A stretch of DNA of 64,000 nt from Notospermus geniculatus (GCA_002633025.1 NMRB01000476.1:103642-167641); one strand, 5' to 3'. Positions 1 through 11,066 are shown, counted from the stretch's first letter. A program made the numbers and translations. The notes: generated by a model from the letters alone, not told the origin.

Positions 1-175
1 TCTCTGCTTGGGCCGGTTGAAGCCAGCTCACTGTAAGTGGCTTTGTGCTGTCCACACATGTAGTTATAAATATAACGGTTCAGACCGGTCTCTGCTTGGG
101 CCGGTTGAAGCCAAGTCGTCTGTACATGTACCGGTAACTGGCTTTGTGCTGTCTACACGGAGACGGATCGAACAG
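1..175. repeat. Tandem duplication, period about 88 bp
   Basis: The block starting TCTCTGCTTGGGCCGGTTGA at position 1 recurs at 89, and both copies continue into a shared GGCTTTGTGCTGTC segment. More diverged pieces (GAGACCAGTTTG-like) continue to about 300. The left edge is cut by the window. No coding sense is seen. Confidence 0.7.
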
Positions 176-474
176 GACCGGTCTTGAGTCAGTTGAGACC
201 ACATAAATCGTGCTCCCATCACCTGGTGGCGCAAGCGACTCTTCTTTGTTGATTTTAGTACCGTGCTCGTAACTGGATTGAGACCAGTTTGTTCTGCACG
301 GGGAAATTAGCGTCTCCAACTAAGCGAACCAGTCCGAGACTGCAGTGCGAACACCGCACCCTCAACCCAGTTCGGTTTGATCCGGTTTTGATTTTATTCT
401 ACACGAAAAAAATCATTGTGACTCACTCTCATACTGGTTCGAAGCCGGCTTCAACCATTCTTGGGTAAAAAAAG

Positions 475-836
475 ACTAGTACCTGATCCTACCAACCTGC
501 GCGCAGCAGTCGTGGCTTGTTTGGTAGGACCAGTATTGGCCGCCATTTTTGGAGGAATTCTGCCAGTGACGTCACTGGGAAATTTTATGTAAATTTATTC
601 AATTCTCAACATAGCTGACGTACCGGAATGCAGATAGAAAGTGACCTCCATTTGACCCAGGTAATCCACCAATCACAAAGATGTTAAAAATAGAAATGCA
701 TCAACATAATAGTTCCTCTACTTATCACCTGCACCAGCACCGGCTAATCAGATTCACGCGATAGGCGCTACCGATCCTAACATATGCAAAAATGCGATGT
801 AAAATTGTTAGGATCGAGTACCAGTCTAGTGTAAAA
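475..836. mobile_element. Probable foldback element, imperfect ends
   Basis: The left end reads ACTAGTACCTGATCCTACC. The right end is its approximate reverse complement (GTTAGGATCGAGTACCAGTCTAGT), with a small indel. About 360 bp lie between, with no coding capacity. The family is unknown, and no target duplication was settled. Confidence 0.4.
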
Positions 837-1676
837 AGGGCTTAACCTGAGCACCTTTCGGAATAAAGAAAAAGTCTCGCACTTTTATAGTCTGCTGGAC
901 ATCCTTCGTGGAGATGACCTATTGTATTGAACAGAGGTATTAGGTATCATAGACGACGCCCATTACCTGATGGAAGCTTTTTGCCACAACGGGATTCCTA
1001 ACTGACAGCATTTTGTGTTGTGTTTTCAAGCCCTACCGATCATAAGGCAAAGTGGTGCAAAAAAGTTAGGGTAATCTGTCATTGGCTTTTGACTGTAAAG
1101 TCTGAGATAGGGGAGAGGTACCATCCAATGTAAGTCAACATTGTTCTGTATTGTGTTTTTAAGCTCTCTTGATCATAAGGCTTTTGTGATCATTTGGCGC
1201 AGCGGGAGAAAAAGTCCAATAGAAAACATACTGAACGGGCTGAGGAAAAGTACAATAGAAAAACAGACAGGCTAATCTCTCTCATCACATTAGAGGGTAA
1301 GAACTGTCAGACAGGGTAAGGGACACAATATTAGGCCCCTTTTATCCTCTGATTTGATTCCTCTGATCATATGCTCCCTCGTTTACATTGTTGTTTGTAA
1401 GAATGGCAGAAAGACGAAATCCTTCGGGATTTAGGAATTTTTGTAGTCAAGCCTAATATCGACTATACAAAGCAAGTCAGAGATCCAGAGAGGAATGTAT
1501 CCAATATTCCATGTAAAAGCCAACAAACATCTGAATAAAGGATAAAAGTTGATCCTCCCTATTAGGCTGTGATTTTTAGAGCTACATGATATAGGAACAC
1601 GCAGGTTAACAAAGGCTTCACGTCTCTGCAATAGTAGTGGACAGCAGTGGTAATAGGGAGGTTTCGCAAGCGCCTG
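837..1676. other. No gene seen
   Basis: Two diverged segments (CCCTACCGATCATAAGGC near 1029 and CTCTCTTGATCATAAGGC near 1163) look like an old duplication. The stretch around 1630-1665 shares words with the dispersed repeat at 3365-3490. No exon is supported. Confidence 0.5.
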
Positions 1677-1753
1677 GTTAGGCCCTACGATGACATTTAT
1701 CTATTGTGTGGGTATACCCAAACTATAGATAAACGTCGTCGTATGGCCTAACC
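1677..1753. repeat. Short palindromic hairpin
   Basis: GGTTAGGCCCTACGATGACA pairs with the reverse complement ending CGTATGGCCTAACC. It folds into a hairpin of about 77 bp and is probably a tiny MITE. One copy was seen. Confidence 0.6.
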
Positions 1754-2284
1754 GGCCCAGTTGCAATGCAACCCAGTTGCAAAGCAAGTCGCAACGCAAA
1801 ATCATCTTGAAAATCAATGGTGGATTCCAAGCTTAAGGACAGCCATGTCCAGTCGAACGGTGTCCCGTACAAGAGAGGTCCCTCAAGAGTTTCTAACACA
1901 CACAGACACCACTGGAACATCCAAGATCAAAAATTCTCGGTGCGTGCACGAATTGTAAAATTCCCTTGTCCCACACGACCATTACAATTACCCCCAATCG
2001 ATTCTAGCGTTTCATACTTTAATACACTTAACATCTTCTAATCATATCCGTTTCATTCGATAAAACCTGAACCATTGAAATCGATTACCGAAACTCAAAG
2101 AAAGTCACCATTAGTTGATTGAATGGCTTCGTCATGAGCAGCCACATCCCACTCGCCAGACGACATTTATATCTATAATCTGATGATATTTGAGAGACTA
2201 ATTTGACCATGATTCTAATACAAACGTCAGTACGTCGCTAATCAGGGTCTTAAAATAAGAACGCCGACGGCCTGAAGTCTACAA
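1754..2284. other. No gene seen
   Basis: Short overlapping open frames occur on both strands here, but none has splice context, domain sense or a partner. Nothing else was recognised. Confidence 0.5.
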
Positions 2285-2480
2285 TCTCGTGTGCTGTCAG
2301 GTCGACCTTGCGACGGCACAGAACAGGGACGACTCTGCTCTGGATTGCTTTTCGTCTGAGCCACGACCGCGTGGAACTAATCAGTTGCCGATATGGTGTG
2401 ATGACTGCAGTTGCGTCTCACCTGCGACGATCGGCGTCAGTCGCCGATCAAAAAGATCACGAATCGCAAGCTGTACGTCA
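2285..2480 (+). repeat. Dispersed repeat, two copies in the window
   Basis: This segment is related, in reverse orientation, to about 28770-28960. Both share the words for GATCGGCG, CAGTCGCCGATC and GCACAGAACAGG. It is an unclassified interspersed repeat. Short open frames over it are by-products. Confidence 0.6.
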
Positions 2481-2859
2481 CACATGAACAAAGCAAAGGC
2501 TTCCCAACCGTAACCTTCACAACAGGATTTAGCACTGAAGAGATTCTTAAATTTCAGCAACGACACCAGTTCCACCCACCATTTTCTTCAATTTCCACCC
2601 TTAATTATCACCCTTTCCTCACCCGAGTCCCCCACGTCAGAAATGCGTTGGCGGTTCCCTCAAGCGTTGCAGGATATCCTTCCGAACTTGCTCGACTACG
2701 ACGATCGTCATCCTTTCTTGGGCGTGGGAAGCATTGTTGATAATCTGTAACGGACATCTTTTAATGTTGCGTGTCTGAATGTTATGGTTTGATAAGATAA
2801 CACATCATTTGGATGATCATCAGTTTAACGCTCGGGAGCATTTTGATTATGGTAGATTA
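2481..2859. other. No gene seen
   Basis: A 109-codon open frame overlaps this stretch. It begins inside the dispersed repeat and shows no domain. Nothing else was recognised. Confidence 0.5.
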
Positions 2860-3117
2860 TCAGGGCTGAAGCCATAGCATTATTGGCCCAGAAGTACAGA
2901 AGAGGTCATCTCAAGCTACTCATGTTCCTCACTTGGATGGGGTCTTTTACTTGGCCTTGCAACGGCACAAGGTGCAAAGCACCACGGCTTACTGTCCCAT
3001 GCGACGGGCTGGAGAGCCAGGGATGATAATCCCATATATGGCCCGGGCTGGATTCAAACCCAGGACCTGCCGCTTGCTAAGTGGACGTGACACCACTTGG
3101 CTATCAAGGCTCCTACA
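2860..3117 (-). mobile_element. tRNA-derived SINE (Ala-like head)
   Basis: Read on the minus strand it starts with a tRNA-like head: an A box resembling TGATAGCCTAGTGG, an anticodon-stem region with loop TTAGCAA, and a B box resembling GGTTCGAATCC. The family body follows (CCCTGGCTCT, ACAGTAAGCCGTGGTGCCTT, GAACATGAGTAGCTTGAGAT) and it ends near GGCTTCAGCCCTG. The B box is mutated here, so it is not a working tRNA. Confidence 0.85.
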
Positions 3118-3364
3118 AGCACTAAATAAAGTAAAATCCTAGAAAACTTGTATTTGTCGATAGGTTGAAAGACAAACATGTTTGACCACAATCGCCCAAG
3201 AAACAATATCAGATAAACACAATTTTCCCATTATAAAATGTACAATTGTGTTTTGTTCAACATGATGCTAGACTTGTGTGGAAAGTGGTTGTCTGGGGGA
3301 CATTTGTGACCGAATCTAGCAAAAGTACTTAAAACTGAGCAAAGGGTTAATGGCCTTACAGCAC

Positions 3365-3490
3365 AATAGCTGAAATGTACATCTCTGCAGGTTGACAATA
3401 GTAGTAGACAGCAGTGATAATAGTTGAGTAAACTGATGACCAGTTTGATCACTGTGACTTGCGCCTACTTTTGCTGGAGCGGGTCACATT
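3365..3490. repeat. Dispersed repeat, partner at 7455-7580
   Basis: The segment from TGCAGGTTGACAATAGTAGT to GCTGGAGCGGGTCACAT is the reverse-complement relative of 7455-7580. A partial relative lies near 1630. The edge ATGTGACCCGCTCC resembles a transposon terminus. Confidence 0.6.
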
Positions 3491-3499
3491 TAGAGACTG

Positions 3500-3873
3500 C
3501 GTTCAGGTCTCGGGGGTTAAGGGGTTAAACATGTGGCTGTGGACATTTCAACTGCTTTTTTCATCAGGAATTCATTTGATGTCCAACTAACTTCATCTGA
3601 CCCTGAGGATTAGTGGTGAGATTAGTCTGATGTGATTTACCAAGTTTTTTATTCAGCGTATCGCTGGCCACTGTGTTCGTTACAATGGCAACGCCCCCTG
3701 CTGAATTGCCGGCAGTGATTCATCTGCTTTAATCAAGAACCCCATCAAGGGGCAAGATTTTTTCATCCATAGTCAGTTGTACTTTCGTGAATATACTGAC
3801 GAGAATTCAGATATTGTCAGTCACAAGACAAGTCTGGCGCTGCTTTTGGATGCTGGACCTAAATCCTTGATTT
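3500..3873. other. No gene seen
   Basis: Unique-looking AT-moderate sequence. No exon or repeat was recognised. Confidence 0.5.
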
Positions 3874-4075
3874 GATTTTTCTGCCAGGGCCGAAGCCACA
3901 GCATTTTTGGCCCTGATAAGTACGGAAGAGGCCATCTCATGCTGCTCGTGTTCCTCACTTGGATGGAATCTTTTACTTGCTCTTGCAAAGGCCAAGGTAA
4001 GGCACCATGGCTTTATACTGTCCCATGTGACGGCCTGAAGAGCCAGGGACGATCCCAATGGCCTGGGCAGCCTAA
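3874..4075 (-). mobile_element. tRNA-derived SINE, head missing
   Basis: The family body and tail are present (GGGCCGAAGCCACAGCA, CTGCTCGTGTTCCTCACTTG, AGAGCCAGGGACGAT). The tRNA-like head that should lie at the right end is lost after the GGCCTGGGC stretch. Confidence 0.8.
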
Positions 4076-4329
4076 ATCCTTATGTTCAAGTCGTACAATA
4101 GGTCCAGGAATAGGTCATATTTTCATGGCGGTGGCCTGATGCCGCATCCCCCTGTGCGACGATCACCCAAGAGTTGGCTCATTTAATTAATTCAGTGGCT
4201 TACATCAGCGAGTGATCAAGCTAATTTTGTCAAATGGTAATGAAAATGGCCCACTCAGATGCCGACCGAAAAAGCTTGACCACCATGAATATTCGTGTGG
4301 CAATCCTTAGTGGACATTGTGTTGTGCTG

Positions 4330-4480
4330 TACCCCCAGTTATGGCACAGCGGCCTAACCCCCACCGGCCATGGAGGATTTCCTTTATGGCCTAGTGGTTG
4401 GTGCGTTGGCCTCTTGAGGTTGAAGTTAAGCTATGTTGAGCAGGGCGTCAGTACTTGGATGGGTGACCAGTGTATATGAC
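4330..4480 (+). mobile_element. 5S-rRNA-derived SINE (SINE3-like)
   Basis: AAGTTAAGCTATGTTGAGC followed by AGTACTTGGATGGGTGACC matches the internal control region (A box and C box) of eukaryotic 5S rRNA. It is preceded by TTTATGGCCTAGTGGTTGGT and by a flank (GGCACAGCGGCCTAACCC) shared with the minus-strand copies at 18603-18763 and 18889-19039. A shared flank at three loci shows a retroposon, not a 5S gene. Confidence 0.75.
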
Positions 4481-4540
4481 ACAGAAATGAAAAGATACAG
4501 TCACAATGCTGTGGCTCTTCAATGGTAAAAGTCAGTAGCT

Positions 4541-4825
4541 CTACTGTATTTGATTTTTCTGTCAGGGCTGAAGCCATAGCATTATTGCCCCTGGTAAGTA
4601 GGGAAGAAGCCATCTCAAGCTACTCATGTTCCTCACTTGGATGGAGCTTTTACTTGCCCTTGCAAAGGAACAAGGTACAAGGCACTGCGGCTGTCCCATG
4701 AGGCCGACGTGAAGAGCCAGGGATGATAACCCGGTTTCGTAATCCCATGTGGCCCAGTCTGGATTTGAACCCAGGACCTGCCTCTTGCAAAGGAGACGTG
4801 AGAACCCTAGACAATCAAACCCTAA
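4541..4825 (-). mobile_element. tRNA-derived SINE, near full length
   Basis: The tail (TGATTTTTCTGTCAGGGCTG), body and tRNA-like head (GATTTGAACCCAGGACCTGC on the + strand) are all present. The head is degraded after the anticodon region. Confidence 0.85.
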
Positions 4826-4894
4826 ATTCATTCTTGTCCGGTTACTAGGGGTTTCACTGACATACGCCCATTGGGGTCCAGATGATTTAAATGT

Positions 4895-5095
4895 ACTTTA
4901 AGTCATTCTGGAGTTGGCAGGTTGAGACCAACGTTTTGTCAATTTCAGTGGACCTTAAGGGGCATTGTCTGTCTTTTGTAAAATCTAAGTGATTACATTT
5001 CTTTCTTTATCTCCTGGAGTTATTTTGGTTCACCCTGGTTCACATCTTTTGCGACTTAATACCTGATTTGATGTGACGGGTCACATATTTGCGAT
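4895..5095 (-). mobile_element. Copy of the GTGACCCGTCAC-ended element (empty-site form)
   Basis: This is the reverse-complement relative of 37173-37538. It shares GACAGACAATG, AACTCCAGGAG and TCAATTTCAGTGG, and ends at GTGACGGGTCACA (5074-5087). It lacks the extra MITE present in the 37-kb copy, so it shows the pre-insertion arrangement. Confidence 0.65.
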
Positions 5096-5110
5096 GGATC
5101 AAGATAAAAT

Positions 5111-5461
5111 TTGCAAGGTACATGTACTAAGGCAAAAGGAAAGGGCACAACATCAGAATGCCTTCAATGCCAACGTGAATTTCGAGCCCTGAAGACACTA
5201 TACCTTGGAGGGGAGAATGGTGGGGAAAAGAAAAAGCCATGCAATCGGTTTCTTGAGATGAGTTTTAAAAAAAGAATCTGTCCAATCATGGATAACATCC
5301 CGAAGGATGGTTACAACGCATGGTTTGTAATTCATGACTCACGTCGGTCACGTTTTGGGCTATTTATTTGCACACCGGGGAAGATCTTTGGAAATGGAGC
5401 TGTGATTAGCTTCAGGGGAAAAGAATATGTGTGCATTTTTTCTGTGAGCACTCCTATGTAA
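5111..5461 (+). other. Open frame of 116 codons, unrecognised
   Basis: This frame begins at the edge of the repeat at 4895-5095. The predicted product is basic and cysteine-containing (CLQCQREF near residue 19), with no domain I recognise. No splice signals or poly(A) signal anchor it. A chance frame is the likeliest reading. Confidence 0.15.
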
Positions 5462-6079
5462 TACATACATTGTAAAAATCACCAAATGGACATTTTCTGT
5501 TTTTTGCCGAGCGGTCATAACAATGCCGGCTTAGAATAACTCGTCCCTATGCTGCAGCTAATCGTCATGGTTGAAATTGACAAGAGTTGCGCTGGACCCA
5601 ACTTTTTGCACTCTGAAAGGAACTTTCACTCGCATAAATTTTATTTGAAGTGCACAATGATGTCGACGTTGGAAGCCACAATGTAAAACCCTCCAGGGTG
5701 ATAAGCCCAATCCACGCTGTACCGCAGACTTTGAACAATAAAATGGGTCGTAAATCTGATCACTCCCCAACTCATGTCTGTCTAAATACTTTTCCGATTG
5801 AGAGAACTAATTTGAAAACATTTACTGTCCCTGAATTGTTCTGCCGTGTTGACAAAGCCATTGAGCCAAATAGTCAATCAGACATTAAAATACGATAAAA
5901 AAGGACTGTGATGGATGGTATCAAAATGTTTGTTAATTGACGATGTTTGGTTTTGATGTTTGAACCATGTGGCAATCAGTAGTGCTAGCCGACTTGCTGT
6001 TTGTGGCCGGTCATGGCCGATACTGAAAAAAATAGAAAGTTCTGAATGTACGCCGACATCATTCTAAGTCTGCAAGTAT
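5462..6079. other. No gene seen
   Basis: Unassigned sequence between the 116-codon frame and the next SINE. No repeat family or exon was recognised. Confidence 0.5.
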
Positions 6080-6517
6080 TTGTATTGTATCAGATTTTTC
6101 CATCAGGGCTGAAGCCACAGCATTATTGGCCCTGGTAGTATTCATCGTTTCCATGACGTAGGCCTAGGCCTACATCGTTCTGTGACGTTGCGGGTTTTGC
6201 CCACCAGCTTTGCATCATCAGCAATGCATTTTGCCCACCGGCTTTGCATCATTACGGCGACGTCAGCAATGGCGGACACTGTCGGAGTCATATCGTGGAA
6301 AAAATGAATAGAAGAGGCTATCTCAAGCTACTCATGTTCCTCACTTGGATGGGGCCTTTAACTTGCCTTGCAAAGGCACAAGGTACCACAGCTTACTATC
6401 CCATGCGAAAGGACAAGCCAGGGACGATTAATCTCATATGGCCCGGGATTTGAACCCGGGACCTGCCGTTTGCTAAGCGGATGTGGTAACCACTACGCCA
6501 TCAAGGTTCTTCAAGTT
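6080..6517 (-). mobile_element. tRNA-derived SINE with about 168-bp insertion
   Basis: The tail half (6080-6140) and the head half (6310-6517, with B box GATTTGAACCC and a well kept TTGCTAAGCGGATGTGGTAA) are split by foreign sequence at about 6141-6309. The insert carries two copies of GCCCACC(A/G)GCTTTGCATCAT. No clean target duplication was seen. Confidence 0.8.
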
Positions 6518-6669
6518 TGCAAGTGGCAACATAGGGAATGATACCAGACAATGTTTTTGTCGTGTAGGAGGAAACCAGGATCCCCAAAGAACATGATACT
6601 GGGTAGTTTTTATGTTACTGGGCTAGGTAGGAAGAAACCCAGGTCCTCGGGAGAACCTGTCAGGAGAGA

Positions 6670-6990
6670 TTGCCCCGTTTACCATGGAAAGCTAATGGCA
6701 TGAACCAACCTACGACTACAATGGTGGCAGGCAACATGTTGCCCACACTACACCACCCCGACAACCCATTCACAAACATTTTCTGCCTCTTTAGCAAACA
6801 AACAGGTGAATTGTATTGTGAGCAAATTCGAAAGATACAGGCCTTTGGCATGTTCAATGAAAATGTTGAAACAGGCCTAAGTGGCGTCAGTCGCTTACAC
6901 CTTTCCTTGTTCTTGAGGGCAGTTTGTGGAATACAACATAATAATGTATTGTACGGATCTCCCATACGCCAGATTATTGGTAAATATTGA
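6670..6990 (+). other. Open frame of 106 codons, unrecognised
   Basis: The predicted product contains an MVAGNMLPTLHHPDNPF stretch. A similar-length frame on the opposite strand overlaps it. No domain, splice site or poly(A) signal supports either. Confidence 0.12.
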
Positions 6991-7454
6991 AAAAAACACG
7001 ACTGAACAAGGATCTCGTGACCAGTTTATCCATGGGAAGGTTTGTCGACCCAAAAAACTCAATCCCATCAGATGTTATTTTTTGATGTTCTTGAAACCCA
7101 ACCAAACAACACGAAAACGAAAAATACCGCCAATAGCTGACAGATTTATTACGATGTTCGTTCTGAGTTTCCCGATGGGTGTTTTCCGTAACGTTCCAAA
7201 TAAAGCTCGTTACGCGCGTATCATCTTCATTCTTCGTCAACCCCCCTGGCGAGGATCTCGGCTAATAGAATGATTTCACGACTAACGGTTGTTATTTACT
7301 TAATCAACCACTTGCGTCTGTAAACTCAAAAAGTTAAGGTTCAAATGAGGTAATAAACGAATGCCGGCGGTGTTTGGTGTGAGTGTCCTTACGCTGTTGC
7401 CGACGGGGGACTCGTTTGTCCTCAACTTGGGGGTAGGCGGTGTAATGGAAGTAG

Positions 7455-7580
7455 AGATATGTGACCCGCTCCAGCAAAAGCAGGTGCTTGTCGCAGGTGA
7501 TCAACATTGGTTGTCAGTTTACTGAACTTTATCACTGGTGTCCACTACTATTGTCAACCTGCCAAGATGCACTGATATTT
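7455..7580. repeat. Dispersed repeat, partner at 3365-3490
   Basis: The segment from ATGTGACCCGCTCCAGCAAA through TATTGTCAACCTGCC is the reverse-complement relative of 3365-3490. Confidence 0.6.
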
Positions 7581-8149
7581 GGGTGCCCCTCTGAGAACCC
7601 TAATTTGCCCTGAGATGCGTTACAAAAATAGATAAAGACCATATAATCAGATCGATTCTGTGTACAGAAGTGGCCCCTGGTTATGTTTTCCCAAAACATG
7701 ATATTTTAGAAACACCTCGTTTGGTATTTGAAGACGACATATTGTTAAATTCAACCAATGCGCGAACCCTAAATCCTATGAAATTGTGTGCGCCATCGTC
7801 GGCGGAAGACCTAACAGGTTGATGACAACGATCAGTTTATCAGCTTTCCACCCCGGCAAGCACGGGAGATAACCATCCAGTTTTAAATCTGTATCGTTAA
7901 ACAATTTCCTCTGAAATCGAAATTGCCCACCTGTCATCTTCATCTACGTCAGATGTAGGTGCAGGTTCATCATTTGATAAGTGATATGAAGGCCGATATT
8001 GGGAATCGTTCGCTCCTATGACCTGGTGACCTGACGCTTTGAGATTGGAATTTTTTTCTATTTTAACTCCATCATCTGTGATTGAAATTTCTGATCGCTT
8101 TCAAAGATAATGGAATTCGGAATGTTGAGGAGCGACCATGGTTGCGGTG
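7581..8149. other. No gene seen
   Basis: No exon or repeat was recognised. Confidence 0.5.
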
Positions 8150-8420
8150 GCAGGGTGTAGACCGTCCAGGGATAAGTCTAGGCCATTTTGGACAGGCTCT
8201 AAATGGGGGCACTGCTATGCCCTTTTTAACCCCCCCTGGGGACCGTGCCCACCTCCCAATTTTTAAGTCCAAGTGGCCCCGGTGCACAGAGGTATGGGGG
8301 CCTCCGTTGGAAATTTTTTCCAAAACGGATGTCAATTATATATATGTGTTTTCCAGGCATCTGAGGCACAAACAAAACATCAGTCTGTCACCATAAGGCG
8401 GCGTGCGCCGGCTGTGCTCC
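8150..8420 (+). repeat. Dispersed repeat related to 53767-53932
   Basis: It shares with the 53.8-kb copy a TTTTCCAGGCAT...AGGCACAAA...CTGTCAC block and a nearby degenerate G-rich GGGGCC segment. A 104-codon open frame over it follows the repeat and is not a gene. Confidence 0.5.
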
Positions 8421-9329
8421 CCCTAAATCTGACACTGTTGTCTGAAAGGATCAAGACACTGAACACTGAACAGCTCCTCAAGTTACCAGGGAATGTACCA
8501 AGAAAGAACGGAGACCTTTTTACGTGCTCGAGAATATAAAGAAAGCACCTGTATTTTAACTGATTTTCCCATCAAATTTTAAACGCCCGAAGCAAGATGG
8601 TATTGAACAAAATCAAGGAAATCTTTCGGTAAATTTACAAACTTGTCATGTGTGAAATATAGAAGATTGATGTGTTTTGCTATTTTTTAGCGGTAATGAG
8701 GTGGTTGTTGCAATCATGTGAATATTTAGGAGAAATATCTGGGGATCGGATGTCTTCTCTGTCAAATCTAATATTTTAAAAGTACACTTGCTTTTTTTAT
8801 TGGAGGAGGGTACTGCGGCCTGCGAATTTTTCACAGGAATTCTTTGAGTTAGACTTGACCTTTAGTTTCAGTGCTTTCCAAACAATCTAAACAATTTTCA
8901 ACTGAGTGGATTTTTGTATGGGATTTCAGGGCTGTATGCTGTCTGGGGGGGGGGGGGTACATATCCGTTTATCATTCATGTACCTGTCCACACAGGCAAG
9001 CAGAATACACTTAGCCCCTGGCAGTGTTTTCCCTGATTAAAAAACACGTGACGGCCCGTCACGTTTAGAATGCAAACGTCTGTGCCTGCGCCACGTTAAA
9101 AAATCTANTTAGGCTAGGGATACACCAAACGCGATATCGCGTGCGACAGGGCAGCGCGCGCGATTTATGCTTTGAAAATCTTGTTTGTTTGCAGTGCAGC
9201 GGAAAATAACAAAGCCTTTGCCGCGCGCTTCAATGCATCGCGTTCGGTGTATTCCTGGCCTTATTTGGTCTTTTTTTGCGTACCGGTAGTTGCGCAATCT
9301 GCCTCAGTTGTGCCAAGTTGAGTTAGCAG
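8421..9329. other. No gene seen; homopolymer and one N
   Basis: A poly(G) run sits at about 8946-8957 and a single N at 9108. No exon was recognised. Confidence 0.5.
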
Positions 9330-9640
9330 CACGCAACTTCATGCCTGTAAGCCAGCAGCACACCAGGCGATATCGCAAGCAATCTAATCGCCATCAGTCT
9401 TCTTGCCAGCCATCCTTGACTAGCTGATATCCGTTTTGCTATTGTTTGACAAGCATCGCTGTCAAGCAATCTAATCGCCATCAATCTTCTTGCCAGCCAT
9501 CCTTGACTAGCTGATATCCGTTTTGCTATTGTTTGACAAGCATCGCTGTCAGGATTCCACGCAGCGCTGCCGAGCGCACACATGGTGTCAACAGCTGATT
9601 TTGCTCGGTGGCGATCAGTGCCGACCACACTTGCATGTCA
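9330..9640 (-). repeat. Dispersed repeat with internal 87-bp tandem duplication
   Basis: Two nearly identical 87-bp units lie at 9376-9462 and 9463-9549 (CAAGCAATCTAATCGCCATC...). The flanks (CAGGCGATATCGCAAGC, ATTCCACGCAGCGCTG, TGGTGTCAACAGC) recur singly at 16195-16600. A 101-codon minus-strand frame simply reads through the duplication. Confidence 0.8.
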
Positions 9641-9935
9641 CAGAATTTTCTTGCAGAACAGAGGATTGCCCGTAGGGCTTTAGAAAGTTCTACCTTGTCG
9701 CGATAAAGTTCCTCTGTTTTCCGTGAGGTATAGATTGGAATCTGTTGGAGATTTTCTGGAATTTAAACCCAATCTTCTTTGAAACTTGTCCATAATTTTT
9801 CTCGTAGGTGGTCTTTTTCCAATCAGGGTATTATTTGTTGCTGGTGATTACATGTAGTGTTCAGTGGCCTATGGCTTCCTGTCGTGTTTAGGAACGCTTG
9901 CGTTGAATTGTGTCCAGCAATTTCTGGAGGGACGT

Positions 9936-10041
9936 CATCCTCCCATAGCAGAGCTTTGGTCTCGCCCCTCTTCATACACATGTACACAAGGTTTGTGCGA
10001 TGGATGAAGAGCGAGGTAAAAACCTCTGCTGTGGGAGGATG
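9936..10041. mobile_element. MITE of the CATCCTCC family, 9-bp target duplication
   Basis: The ends CATCCTCCCATAGCAGAG and CTCTGCTGTGGGAGGATG are inverted repeats about 106 bp apart. The flanks GAGGGACGT and GAGAAACGT agree at 7 of 9 positions, as expected for an old 9-bp duplication. Sister copies are at 34788-34886 and 35061-35170. A 9-bp duplication is typical of Mutator-like elements. Confidence 0.75.
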
Positions 10042-10537
10042 GAGAAACGTTGAACCTGTTTGACATTTGGCGACAGAATGCCGTGTAATGTCGTGGCAGA
10101 TTTGGCGACACATTCAGCCGATCAATGAATGATTAACTGACTGGAGAAACAGCTGATCTGGCAGAATGAATAATGTTCTCTAGTTTTGCTCCTGGAAGTT
10201 TTGATGCCGGAAAAAACGCTTTGATGCAAACTTGATGCGAAGCATGGAACCAGCTTAAAACTTGGCGAATAAATGCGTTGTGATTGCTGGCTTTAAAAAC
10301 GAGTGAAACAACGATTAAAGTGAACCATCAAGACCAATGGAGGTTGTCATGAATGAATTCCCGGTCACTTTACATCTTTCAAATCCTGCTTTCATGTTTC
10401 AAGTTCGGTTTCCCCCAAAAATGAAGGTTTTGGCGGACATTTCTCGAAATGTTCAATGCCGAGAATTTGGGGCATGTAAGAGCCATACCCATTGGATTTG
10501 TGAAGAGAAGGCCGTAAGTTTGTTGCAGTTTAGTTGT

Positions 10538-10906
10538 ATTAGATTTTTCCATCAGGGCCAAAACTATAGCATTATTGGCACTGCATGGTCAGTACGGAAA
10601 AGGCAATTTCAAGATGTTCCTCACTTGGATGGGGCCTTTTACTTGCTCTTAAGGCACCGCGGCTGATATTGTCCCATGTGACGGACGTGAAGAGCCAGGG
10701 ATTATTTCCCTGATCAGTGTTTCCGCCAGAGGGTACGCAGGGTATGCACTGAGTACCCTCAAAGGAACAGAAAAGGGCCATTTTCTTTAATTTCATGGGG
10801 GTTTTGCTGATTTTGAAGACATGCATACCCTCAAAAATATATCGGGCAGAAACCCTGCTGATGGCCCGGGATTCGAACCTGGGACCTGCTGCTTGCTAAG
10901 TTTTAT
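10538..10906 (-). mobile_element. tRNA-derived SINE interrupted by a MITE
   Basis: The SINE tail and body run from TAGATTTTTCCATCAGGGCC to about 10714. The B-box part (GATTCGAACCTGGGACCTGC) resumes at 10858 after a 143-bp MITE. The head is truncated at TTGCTAAG. Confidence 0.85.
10715..10857. mobile_element. MITE of the CAGTGTTTCCGCC family, copy 1
   Basis: It starts CAGTGTTTCCGCCAGAGGG and ends CGGGCAGAAACCCTG. It is flanked by a perfect 5-bp duplication CTGAT (10710-10714 and 10858-10862) and sits inside a SINE, so both edges are certain. The interior (CCTCAAAGGAACAGAAAAGG) is shared with the copies at 16727 and 63028. Confidence 0.9.
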
Positions 10907-10934
10907 TATAAAGAAGAAAGATCGTCAATAAAGT

Positions 10935-11060
10935 TTCTTCTTCAGCACAACTGCTGGCGATTGATGCCTTTTGCGAGGGTCCGTGGGTTCGAGTCCGGTA
11001 GGTAGCCAGGACCGTATTTAACTTTTTGGTCCTGGGGGGCAAAAGCCTCTCGGGGGGGGG
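10935..11060 (+). mobile_element. Second tRNA-headed SINE family (long variable arm), fragment
   Basis: GCTGGCGATTGATGCC followed by CGAGGGTCCGTGGGTTCGAG resembles the variable arm and T arm of a Leu/Ser-type tRNA. The same block occurs on the minus strand at about 16336-16430. The fragment runs into a poly(G) tract and the assembly gap. Confidence 0.6.
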
Positions 11061-11066
11061 GGGGGG

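Noticed and set aside
4425-4480. 5S rRNA gene
   Set aside because: Only the control-region part matches, and three loci share a non-5S flank.
9323-9628. 101-codon minus-strand gene
   Set aside because: The peptide repeat reflects the 87-bp DNA duplication in a dispersed repeat.
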